Assembly (NCBI GenBank): GCA_013299105.1 | Contig: JAAFJY010000012.1 | Span: 62,001-126,000 of the forward strand | Length of the DNA: 64,000 nucleotides | Source of the DNA: Chitinophagales bacterium | GTDB lineage: Bacteria; Bacteroidota; Bacteroidia; Chitinophagales; Saprospiraceae | Direction of reading: 5' to 3' | Shown: piece after piece, positions 7,526-15,665 of the stretch | Numbering within the stretch: the first letter of the stretch is position 1 | Layout: each line of letters opens with the position of its first letter | Notes under the pieces: model-generated | Told to the model about the DNA's origin: nothing | Database searches by the model: none | Seen by the model: only the letters and a program-made list of their open reading frames with translations | Made by a program: the position numbers and the translations under genes

Positions 7526-10147
7526 TCAGCTCAAAAGGCTCTTTGCCTTGGCCAAAGCAGCATCCAAGCCTGCGGCATTTTTACCACCTGCACTTGCAAA
7601 GAAGGGCTGACCACCGCCACCGCCTTCAATTTCTTTGGCGAGTTCTCGCACCATGTTGCCCGCGTGCAGGCCTTTGCCTTCCACCAGGGTCTTGCTCACG
7701 CTGACCATGATTTGGGGCTTGTCGCCTACTACTGCACCAAATACGATTACTGCATTGCCCAATTCCTGGTCGAGTTGGCTGGCCAGGTTTTTCAGGGCAG
7801 CACCATCGCCAATCGGCAGGCGGCGGATGATCACTTGCATGTCGCCAATGGTTTCCGCACTGCTCTTGAGTTCAGCTTTCATGGCAATAGCCTGGGCGGC
7901 TACGAGTTTTTCAACTTCTTTGCGCAAAGCCTTATTTTCTTCCTGTAAAGTAGCCACCGACCTGGCCGCTTGTGGGCTCTTCAACATGCTGCGAATGGCA
8001 CTTAGCTCTTCGACTTCGTGCTGCACAAATTGCTGTGCCTGACTGGCTGTGATGGCTTCAATGCGGCGAACTCCGGCAGCTACGGCTCCTTCGGCTACGA
8101 TTTTGAACAAGCCGATCTCACCTGTTGCCTGGATGTGGGTTCCCCCACACAGTTCGCGGGAGAAGGCCGGATCGAAGGTGATCATGCGCACGGTTTCCCC
8201 ATATTTTTCACCAAACAACATCATTGCCCCCGATTGACGGGCGGCTTCGATTGGCATGTCGCGTTGCTCATTAAGTGCGATGTTGGCACGGATTTTTTCG
8301 TTGACCATCGTTTCGATTTCCTTCAACTCGTGGTCGGTCACTTTCTGGAAGTGGCTGAAGTCGAAACGCAGGCGCTCTGCGTCCACATTTTGGCCCTTTT
8401 GCACGGCATGGTGGCCCAAGATGCGGTGCAAAGCCGCGTGCATCAGGTGTACCGCCGAGTGGTTGGCCGAGGTAGCCTGGCGGGTTCCAGCATCCACTAC
8501 CGCCTTGACGGGCAGGGCAAAATTGCCAGGAAACTCGTTGACCACGTGGATCACCAAGTCGTTTTCTTTCAAAGTGTCCAAAACTGTGATGCGGTCGGCA
8601 CCGATCACCAAGTAACCCTGGTCACCAACCTGACCGCCGCTTTCGCCGTAAAATGGCGTTTTGCTCAAAACAACCTGGTATTGGTCTTCTTTTTTGATGT
8701 TGACTGTGCGGTATTTGAGAATTTTGCTGTCGCTGACCTCCAAGGTATCGTACCCTACAAAAGCCACCTCGCCTTCGTTCACCTGGTACCAGTCACCCAC
8801 CTCTTTTTTGGAATCGGCGCGCGAGCGGTCTTTTTGTTCTTGTAGGGCCACCAAGAAGCCTTTTTCGTCCACCTGCAAGCCCTTTTCCTGGGCCAGCAAT
8901 TGGGTCAGGTCGAAAGGAAATCCAAAAGTATCGTACAAGTCAAAGGCATCTTTCCCGGAGATGGTGCCGCTCGACACATCCAGGGCTTCGACCCGGCGCA
9001 GACCGATTTCCAGGGTATTCAGGAACGCACTTTCCTCACTCTCGATGATGCGGGCCACCTGCGCTTGCTGGGCTTTCAATTCAGGAAAAGCCTCGGCGAA
9101 GTTGTCAGCCAGCATCGGGATCAGGGTGTGGAGGAAAGGCTGCTTGATGTTCAAAAACGAATAATAATAACGCACTGCCCGGCGCAAAATACGGCGAATC
9201 ACATAACCAGCGCCCGAACTACCCAAGAGCTGCCCATCGGCAATGGCGAAAGCAATGGCGCGGATGTGGTCCACGATCACGCGCATGGCAATGTCAGACT
9301 TGGCACTGCGCTCATAGCTGCCTTTGTAATTGATTCCCGAAGCTTTTTCAATAAAATTAATGAACGGCATGAACAGGTCGGTATCGTAAGTAGCTTTTTT
9401 GCCTTGCAACACCATGCAAAGGCGCTCAAAGCCCATGCCTGTGTCCACGTGCTTTTCGGGTAAAAGTTCCAGCGAACCATCAGCTTTTCGATTAAACTGG
9501 ATGAATACATTGTTCCAGATTTCGACCACCCCTGAGCCATCAACGTTCACCAACTGGTGCCCAGGCACTTGAGCGCGTTCTTCGTCCGAACGGGTATCCA
9601 TATGGATTTCGGTACAAGGCCCACATGGCCCGGTATCGCCCATTTCCCAAAAATTGTCCTTTTTATTGCCGTAAATGATGTGCTCACGGGGCAATACGCT
9701 GGCCCAGTACTCAAGCGCTTCATCGTCGGCAGGAATATTGGCACCTGCATCCCCTTCAAAAACTGTCGCATACAAGCGATCAGCTGGCAATTGGAGCTTA
9801 TCGGTCAGTAGTTCCCAGGACCAAGCAATGGCTTCTTCTTTGAAATAATCGCCAAAAGACCAGTTACCCAACATCTCAAACATGGTGTGGTGGGTACCGT
9901 CATAGCCCACATCTTCGAGGTCATTGTGCTTACCCGATACGCGTAAGCATTTTTGAGTATCGGCAATGCGGCGTACTTCCGGGGTTTGATTGCCCAGAAA
10001 ATAGTCTTTGAACTGGTTCATACCCGCATTGGTGAACATCAGCGTGGGATCTCCTTTATTGACCAAGGGCGCTGAAGGGACAATTTTATGCTGTTTGGAA
10101 GCAAAAAAGTCGAGAAATGCTTGGCGAATTTCGCGGGCGGTCATCAT
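7526..10147 (-). CDS. alaS: Alanyl-tRNA synthetase
   Basis: 873 residues, full length for bacterial AlaS, which charges tRNA-Ala with alanine in the cytosol. N-terminal class II catalytic core: REIRQAFLDFFASKQHKIVP, then FTNAGMNQFKDYFLG. Editing domain: the zinc ligands are in SANHSAVHLMHAAL and in ELCGGTHIQATGEIGLFKI. The C-terminal DHHA1 domain ends with the glycine-rich EIEGGGGGQPFFASAGG. ATG codons at 10147 and 10144 are both possible starts. The gene is intact and ordinary. Confidence 0.97.
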   Translation of the reverse strand: MMTAREIRQAFLDFFASKQHKIVPSAPLVNKGDPTLMFTNAGMNQFKDYFLGNQTPEVRRIADTQKCLRVSGKHNDLEDVGYDGTHHTMFEMLGNWSFGDYFKEEAIAWSWELLTDKLQLPADRLYATVFEGDAGANIPADDEALEYWASVLPREHIIYGNKKDNFWEMGDTGPCGPCTEIHMDTRSDEERAQVPGHQLVNVDGSGVVEIWNNVFIQFNRKADGSLELLPEKHVDTGMGFERLCMVLQGKKATYDTDLFMPFINFIEKASGINYKGSYERSAKSDIAMRVIVDHIRAIAFAIADGQLLGSSGAGYVIRRILRRAVRYYYSFLNIKQPFLHTLIPMLADNFAEAFPELKAQQAQVARIIESEESAFLNTLEIGLRRVEALDVSSGTISGKDAFDLYDTFGFPFDLTQLLAQEKGLQVDEKGFLVALQEQKDRSRADSKKEVGDWYQVNEGEVAFVGYDTLEVSDSKILKYRTVNIKKEDQYQVVLSKTPFYGESGGQVGDQGYLVIGADRITVLDTLKENDLVIHVVNEFPGNFALPVKAVVDAGTRQATSANHSAVHLMHAALHRILGHHAVQKGQNVDAERLRFDFSHFQKVTDHELKEIETMVNEKIRANIALNEQRDMPIEAARQSGAMMLFGEKYGETVRMITFDPAFSRELCGGTHIQATGEIGLFKIVAEGAVAAGVRRIEAITASQAQQFVQHEVEELSAIRSMLKSPQAARSVATLQEENKALRKEVEKLVAAQAIAMKAELKSSAETIGDMQVIIRRLPIGDGAALKNLASQLDQELGNAVIVFGAVVGDKPQIMVSVSKTLVEGKGLHAGNMVRELAKEIEGGGGGQPFFASAGGKNAAGLDAALAKAKSLLS

Positions 10148-10755
10148 GTCGTGTAGTTTTTATGCGATTTTTTTAGGTGCGAAAAAGGCTGAATTAGCAG
10201 CAAAAATTGCTCCTCGTTCAAAAATTTCATACCTACCAAGTGTTAAGGAACCGTTAAAAAAAACTTAAAAGGTTCGAAAGTTTGGGATTCAGTTTCGATA
10301 TTTGCAATCGCGATCCGAAGAAACCTACACATTTGAGCTCAGTTTAGTTCCACAAACTGTTGCTCCCATTGTAGTCTCTCCTTCGGGCGGGGCAAGATAA
10401 GCAGCTTTTCTCAAACCTAACGAGGGGGCAGCACTTACCCGAAATTTATCAGCTATTTGCTTCTATCATTCCCGGATTTAACTGTTTTGCGAACATAACT
10501 GCTAAATTTTTATAAAAAATTTTTGGCGTATGCTTTTTGTCGCTTACATTTAAGTCCGTTGTAGTTTTAAGGGTCATCATTTAATTTGAACCTAAACTAC
10601 AAAAAATCGTTTTGAGGCAGTAGCCAGTAGTAACTAGGAGGGCACTAAGTTTCAGCTTGGAGTATGTTCAAACAAACTCTCAACTCCTTGCAACATTCGC
10701 AAGGCTTTCCAAAAAGCGCTGCAAATTTAGTCAAATTGGCCAAGATCAAGACATC
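10148..10755. other. Divergent intergenic region alaS / M23 peptidase
   Basis: About 600 AT-rich bases between two divergent genes. They must hold both promoters, but I find no exact TAnnTTTG with a convincing upstream element; TACATTTA near 10547 is the closest plus-strand match. No RNA gene or repeat is recognised. Confidence 0.4.
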
Positions 10756-11739
10756 ATGGGAAAAAAAGAAAAGTTCATCTACAACATTCAAACCCTAACG
10801 TTTGAAAAGGTAGAGATCACATGGCTTTCCAAAGCGTTCAGAATATTGGCGTTTTTGTGTACAGCAGTATTTACGGCATTTTTGTTTTCGATTGTATTGT
10901 ATCGCTATTTTCCATCACCCAAAGAGCGCATTTTGCTTGCTGAAATCGATGTGATGAAAACCCAGTACGAAAAACTGGAAGGCGAATTGCAAGTGTTGAA
11001 CGAAGAAATGAACCACCTCAACGACCGCGATGCTTACGCTTATCGCACCGTTTTTGGGATGGACCCAATCGATAAAGATGTATTGGAAGGCGGCATCGGG
11101 GGCCACGAGGAGTACCTCAATTTCCGCGATCTGAAAAATGGGGGTGCATCCATCATGGGTGCTTTGGAAAAAGTGCGCAAACTCAAGCACAAAATGGTGA
11201 TCCAATCCAAATCATTGGACACTATTCTCAACGAAGCCAACCGCAAAGAAGTCATGCTGGCTTCGATCCCATCCATCAAACCCGTGCGCTCCGACAAGTT
11301 GGCCCGCGAAGTAGGCCTGCTTTCTGGCTTCGGTTACCGCATCCACCCACGCTACAAGGTGGCCCGTATGCACTACGGCATCGACTTCACTGCACCAACA
11401 GGTACACCTATTCAAGCCACTGGTGATGGGGTGATTAAAGAAGCCCAACACCACAGCGGCTATGGCAAGTGCGTAGTGATCGACCACGGCTATGGCTATG
11501 AAACGCTTTACGCACACATGAGCCGCATTGACGTAAAAGCAGGCCAAAAAGTAAAGCGTGGCCAAAAACTGGGCCTCGTAGGCAGCACTGGTAGCTCAAC
11601 TGGCCCACACTGCCACTACGAAGTACACCTCAAAGGCAAACAAGTGAACCCCATCCACTACGTAATGGATGGCCTTTCACCTACCGAATACCAAAAATTG
11701 GTGTTGGCTGCTCAAGCGGCTAACCAATCGATGGACTGA
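10756..11739 (+). CDS. M23-family metallopeptidase (membrane-anchored LytM-domain protein)
   Basis: 327 residues from the ATG at 10756 (MGKKEKFIYNIQTLTFEKVE), the usual start of Bacteroidota members; the upstream ATG at 10657 adds an atypical tail. A single membrane helix (about 32-52) is followed by a coiled coil and the LytM domain. Zinc ligands are in MHYGIDFTAP (His and Asp) and GPHCHYEVHLKG (HxH). These enzymes cut peptidoglycan cross-links or act as inactive septal activators; the intact ligand set argues for an active one. It acts in the periplasm. An intrinsic terminator follows. Confidence 0.9.
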   Translation: MGKKEKFIYNIQTLTFEKVEITWLSKAFRILAFLCTAVFTAFLFSIVLYRYFPSPKERILLAEIDVMKTQYEKLEGELQVLNEEMNHLNDRDAYAYRTVFGMDPIDKDVLEGGIGGHEEYLNFRDLKNGGASIMGALEKVRKLKHKMVIQSKSLDTILNEANRKEVMLASIPSIKPVRSDKLAREVGLLSGFGYRIHPRYKVARMHYGIDFTAPTGTPIQATGDGVIKEAQHHSGYGKCVVIDHGYGYETLYAHMSRIDVKAGQKVKRGQKLGLVGSTGSSTGPHCHYEVHLKGKQVNPIHYVMDGLSPTEYQKLVLAAQAANQSMD

Positions 11740-11761
11740 TTTTTGGATTTAGGTTTTTTCG

Positions 11762-11800
11762 AAAAAGCGCTCGCAAGTTTAGACCTTGTGAGCGCTTTTT
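11762..11800. terminator. Bidirectional intrinsic terminator
   Basis: AAAAAGCGCTCGCAAG pairs with TTGTGAGCGCTTTTT across a short loop. It lies between the convergent M23 peptidase gene and the minus-strand gene ending at 11803, and can serve both. Confidence 0.8.
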
Positions 11801-11802
11801 GG

Positions 11803-12297
11803 TTAGATAGGCATCTGATAACGATATGCTATTTCCTCAGGATCAACCCCACCGGGCTGGGCCAAAATGGTATTGATCAAGCGAAAGATCAAAGAAGAAG
11901 GCTCATTATTCAGTTCTGCTTCAAAGGGCAATGGCTCTCCTGACTGGTGTTTTATTTCCCCATTTTCCTCAGAAATCTTGCGTATTACTTGCTTATTCTC
12001 ACTCAAGACCATGTTAAAAAACATTGACATTTCTAAATAGACAAAACTCATTGCTCGAACGTCTTCCTGTAACCAGGGGTCAATACAAACTTCTGGGTCG
12101 GCAGTATAGAGAATGGTGCCTTTGTCCCCAAAATAGACATCGCAGAGCCCCTCATCTTTCCAGTTGGCTTCAGCCATTTCGTAGTTAATTTCTTCAGGAT
12201 CGCTCAATCGAAGGTATTGGCCTACTTCGTTCATGAAGTCCTTGGGTTTGTTTTTGTAACTTTTGCCAATGACTAATCCAGAAAAATTGAATCCCAT
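11803..12297 (-). CDS. Hypothetical cytosolic protein
   Basis: 164 acidic residues, no signal peptide or membrane segment. It starts MGFNFSGLVIGKSYKNKPKD; the body is rich in Glu/Asp with several aromatic residues (DVYFGDKGTILYTADPEVC). I do not recognise a family. The composition and codon use are coding-like. It is convergent with the peptidase gene and divergent from the LytTR regulator. Confidence 0.7.
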   Translation of the reverse strand: MGFNFSGLVIGKSYKNKPKDFMNEVGQYLRLSDPEEINYEMAEANWKDEGLCDVYFGDKGTILYTADPEVCIDPWLQEDVRAMSFVYLEMSMFFNMVLSENKQVIRKISEENGEIKHQSGEPLPFEAELNNEPSSLIFRLINTILAQPGGVDPEEIAYRYQMPI

Positions 12298-12439
12298 GAT
12301 TTATTGTTTTAAAAATGCAAGTGAAAATTGTTTTTTGCGAATTTAGCACAAAAAGTTTTTATTTTAAATTTGCTCCTACTTTTTTTAAATTTAATTCATT
12401 GTTTCTACATAAAAAACACCAACCATTCCATTGTTTGAC

Positions 12440-12447
12440 TATCTTTG
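12440..12447 (+). promoter_or_regulatory. Bacteroidota -7 box (TATCTTTG) for the LytTR regulator gene
   Basis: An exact TAnnTTTG match. It overlaps the longest possible ORF start (12445), so translation must begin downstream; this supports the ATG at 12559. Confidence 0.5.
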
Positions 12448-12558
12448 GCCACGATTCCTTCAATCGTCCCCTTGGTTTACGTCCCAAATGCCAAAGTCAA
12501 TTGCATGACTGTGGCTACTCATCCGATTCAACCACCTGAAAAAAGGCAAAAACCGCCG

Positions 12559-13302
12559 ATGAATGCCGTAATTGTAGACGACGAAGCACTGTACATCGAA
12601 TTATTGCAAAAGCGATTGACCCAGGTAGCGCCCAATATCAATGTTTTGGCTACCTTCAATAAGCCACTCGAAGGCGTTTTGTACCTGAGGCAAAATAGCA
12701 TAGACCTGCTTTTTTTGGATGTGGAAATGCCGGAAATTGATGGCTTCATGTTTCTGGATATGCTCAAGCCCGTAAATTTTTCAATCATATTTGTCACCAG
12801 CCATGAAGGTTATGCGCTCAAAGCTTTCCGCTATGCTGCGGTGGATTATTTGCTCAAACCAGTGAAAGCAACTGAGCTGAGCGAGGCCGTAAACAAGCTT
12901 ACCCGCGCTCGTCAGGAAGACCTCAGTCGCCAGATGGAGGTATTGAAGGGTGCCATGAGTGAACTGCGCAACGACAACTCTCGTTTCAACAAACTGGTGC
13001 TCAATACCCAAGAAAAAGCCATGATCTTGGAAATCGATGAAATCGTAAACATCGAAGCTTCGGGACCCTATTCGCAGTTTTATACGATCGATGGCAAACA
13101 GCATGTAACCAGCAAGCCTCTTGGCTATTACGAAGACCTGCTCAAGGTCAACGGGTTTTTCCGGGTTCACCGCTCGCATTTGGTTAATTTGGCTTATGTG
13201 ACTACCATCAACAAGGAAGAAGGCATGGTCGTGCTCCGCAATGGCAAGCAAGCTCCTGTTTCCAAAGACAGCTTGTCGAAATTGATGGAACACCTGAAAT
13301 AA
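12559..13302 (+). CDS. LytTR-type response regulator
   Basis: 247 residues. The N-terminal receiver opens MNAVIVDDEALYIELL and has the phosphoacceptor Asp in DLLFLDVEMPEIDGF, the Thr in FVTSHEGYAL and the Lys in YLLKPVKATEL. The C-terminal LytTR DNA-binding domain includes EIVNIEASGPYSQFYT and FFRVHRSHLVNLAYV. The start at 12559 follows the family and the promoter box at 12440; ATG 12505 is the alternative. No LytS-type kinase gene is adjacent, so it is an orphan here. Targets cannot be inferred. Confidence 0.93.
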   Translation: MNAVIVDDEALYIELLQKRLTQVAPNINVLATFNKPLEGVLYLRQNSIDLLFLDVEMPEIDGFMFLDMLKPVNFSIIFVTSHEGYALKAFRYAAVDYLLKPVKATELSEAVNKLTRARQEDLSRQMEVLKGAMSELRNDNSRFNKLVLNTQEKAMILEIDEIVNIEASGPYSQFYTIDGKQHVTSKPLGYYEDLLKVNGFFRVHRSHLVNLAYVTTINKEEGMVVLRNGKQAPVSKDSLSKLMEHLK

Positions 13303-13416
13303 TCGCCCCCCTTTTGTAACCAAAATCCACGTACCGTATTCCTCTTGCGTAATTCTTCACCAACTCACGAACATTTGTTGGTACTTCAGAGGTTCTATAA
13401 AATACATCTATTACGC

Positions 13417-13836
13417 ATGAGATCAGTTCTGTTTTTTTCCCTTCTACTTTTCGGCCTCAGTGCTTGTGGCGACCGCAAGACCAAAGAGTCCTTTCGCGAA
13501 TTCGCCGATTTTTACGAAAAATTCCACAAAGACACCACCTTTCAAGCCGAAAATTGCCAGTTCCCAATGGAAGGTATGCCCGATAATGCTGGAGCCTACG
13601 AAGGTAATTTATCTGAATTTCGCTGGACTAAAGACAAGTGGACGATCCATAAACCCATTGATTTTGGCAAAAGTGGCTACAAGCAAGAGTTGCAGCCCAT
13701 TGGCCCTGACCTGATCATTGAAACGATCATAGATCCGAGTGGGGAATACGGCCTTAGCCGTCGTTTTGCCCGCATCAATGGCAAATGGACCCTGATTTAT
13801 TACGCAGGGATGAATCGGATTGAAAGGCGAGGCTGA
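13417..13836 (+). CDS. DUF4348-like lipoprotein
   Basis: 139 residues from the ATG at 13417; the longer frame from 13345 uses a TTG and lacks sense as a signal sequence. The lipobox LLFGLSAC places the lipidated Cys near residue 17. The mature part resembles the small Bacteroidota DUF4348 lipoproteins: EFADFYEKFHKDTTFQ, then CQFPMEGMPDN and WTLIYYAGM. Function unknown; probably periplasmic or outer-membrane anchored. The family match is from memory of the pattern. Confidence 0.75.
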   Translation: MRSVLFFSLLLFGLSACGDRKTKESFREFADFYEKFHKDTTFQAENCQFPMEGMPDNAGAYEGNLSEFRWTKDKWTIHKPIDFGKSGYKQELQPIGPDLIIETIIDPSGEYGLSRRFARINGKWTLIYYAGMNRIERRG

Positions 13837-13890
13837 TCTTAGTCGAGCAATTGAGGATTGAAAAGCTGAAGAGATTGGAAATGTCGTCGC

Positions 13891-15081
13891 TTATTTGATC
13901 TCTCTTTGCTGCACCTGGGCCAAGGGCGCTAAATTGCTTTGCGGCTGATCCAGGTAAAAATAAGCAGTGGCTGACACATCATCGCGGCGGTAAAAATTAG
14001 TCCAACCATTTGGGAAGTCGGCACTGTGTAGCTTGGGCGTAGGATTCATTTCAAACAAGCAGTAAAATTTAGTTCCCGCATCCACACTGATGGGAATGAG
14101 TTCGGCTCCTGCTTTGTCCATTTTCCGCACATTTTCCAGTTCATCGCCACCAATCATCTGGATCGTCACCCTACATTCCTGGCGAAAATATACGGGATCC
14201 GGCAGATGGTAGCGGTAAAAAGCCCAGTGCCGTTTGGGCTCACCAGCGATCAGGCAGCCTTGATATTGATGCACGAATTTACCCTGTCCCCACCCCGTAC
14301 CGATGTAATCTTCAGTGCCTGTGCCATTGAGAGTCGGAAAGGTACTGTCTCCATCCAGATAGATTTTGACCTCTCCTTCGCCAAACCAGCTTTGCAAATA
14401 AACCGAATCGGCAATCACCCCAATGTTGACGCCCAGGTAGCGACCGCGACCTTGAACTTTGGGAAGCAAATCAATGTCTTTCGCCAACTCGTTTTTAGGA
14501 TTGCGGGTCCAATAGGCGTGGAAATAGAGCATGTCTTTGGGCATCTTGGGCCTTAGCTCGTAGTTTATATCAAAAAACAAGAGGTTCAGGTCTTTTTCCG
14601 ATTCATTACTGATGCTGATTCGCGCCGCCTTACGGAAAGGCATCGGGATGTTGCAATTGAACGAGCGGCCTTCGGGATTGGAAAAAAGGGCATTTTGAAA
14701 AGTGGTGGTTCGCCCCAAACCCACGCCAAAAAAATCGCCCAAAGGTGCTGAAACCGCAGGTTGGGCTGCCCCATCCCAATACATGTCAATCCGCAAGGAG
14801 CGCAACATCTCCGGGGAGCGATCCGAAACGGTCAACCATATGCGCTGGATGATGCCAGCCCCTCGGATGTCGAGCAAGTTTACACTTTGGCCTGCTTTGA
14901 GGGCTTCAAAGGCGTGGCCTTTGGCGGTTTTGTTGGCTTGGCCACCTTGGCCTTTGGTGCCATTGAGGTTTTCGAAACTACTCCAGCGGGTATCGCCATG
15001 TTTGGGGAGTTGGTAGATTTCCTGGCCTGAAGCAAGGCTGCAAAAGCTGGTAAAAAACAATAGTAAATAGCTGGGTTTCAT
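13891..15081 (-). CDS. GH172 family (DUF2961) glycoside hydrolase
   Basis: 396 residues. A signal peptide (PSYLLLFFTSFCSLASGQ) is followed by the two jelly-roll-like halves of the DUF2961/GH172 family. Conserved blocks include RIWLTVSDRSPEMLRSLRID, APLGDFFGVG and LNGTGTEDYIGTGWGQGKF, which carries the acidic residues of the active site. Characterised members are difructose-anhydride synthase and D-arabinan-degrading enzymes; the substrate here is unknown. The start at 15081 matches the signal peptide. Probably exported, and possibly functionally linked to the divergent TonB receptor. Confidence 0.88.
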   Translation of the reverse strand: MKPSYLLLFFTSFCSLASGQEIYQLPKHGDTRWSSFENLNGTKGQGGQANKTAKGHAFEALKAGQSVNLLDIRGAGIIQRIWLTVSDRSPEMLRSLRIDMYWDGAAQPAVSAPLGDFFGVGLGRTTTFQNALFSNPEGRSFNCNIPMPFRKAARISISNESEKDLNLLFFDINYELRPKMPKDMLYFHAYWTRNPKNELAKDIDLLPKVQGRGRYLGVNIGVIADSVYLQSWFGEGEVKIYLDGDSTFPTLNGTGTEDYIGTGWGQGKFVHQYQGCLIAGEPKRHWAFYRYHLPDPVYFRQECRVTIQMIGGDELENVRKMDKAGAELIPISVDAGTKFYCLFEMNPTPKLHSADFPNGWTNFYRRDDVSATAYFYLDQPQSNLAPLAQVQQREIK

Positions 15082-15167
15082 GGTGGTGTTTTGTACCAAG
15101 ATAAGTGAATTTCATGAAAAACAGCGGCAACTGTGCTGGTTTTGCAGTTAAAATTGACAAGTATTAA

Positions 15168-15338
15168 GAGTATGTTTAAAAATTTTTGCTTGTCCCAAAA
15201 TGGCCCCTTTCCGCCTATTCTTCGTTCCAAAAATGCTCATTATGCGCTGCATAACTCCGCTTTTTGCGCACTTTTTATAAAAGGTGCTAGCCAAAAACGT
15301 GCTCATTTTTGACTTCAATCCCAAATTTAAACATCCTC
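15168..15338 (+). mobile_element. MITE-like element, TAA-flanked (copy A)
   Basis: A 171-bp non-coding unit with ends GAGTATGTTTAAA and TTTAAACATCCTC (one mismatch as inverted repeats), flanked by TAA on both sides (15165-15167 and 15339-15341). The core TTATGCGCTGCATAA is a short palindrome. The same unit occurs at 44804-44964 and, inverted, at 49513-49685. The 3-bp TNA-type target duplication is typical of several IS5-family groups, which would be the source of the transposase. Confidence 0.85.
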
Positions 15339-15665
15339 TAAGGGCAAATTGAATGATTTTTTACGAAATTTTACTGTTGTGAAAAATTCTTCACCATTAT
15401 ACATTTTATTTGCAATCAACTCTATGCATTAGTCTATTTTCCATTCCCAAATACAACCCCAACCAGAATCATCAGTACATATCCCCAAATTGACTTTCAT
15501 CCTTTTTCAATTGACATCCAGTTTAGTGACTTCAATCCACGAGGGTTGGGGTTTTGCAAGCAAAAGATCAACAACAACCAAATCAGTGCATTTTTAAACT
15601 CAGCTTGGCTCGCTACCAAGTGCTCAAATTGTTGAAAAAACCTGTTTTTTTATAAAACCTAATTT
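15339..15665. other. Upstream region of the TonB receptor gene
   Basis: About 330 AT-rich bases. TACATTTT near 15397 is a near match to the -7 consensus. There is no gene, and no hairpin is convincing enough to call a riboswitch. Confidence 0.35.
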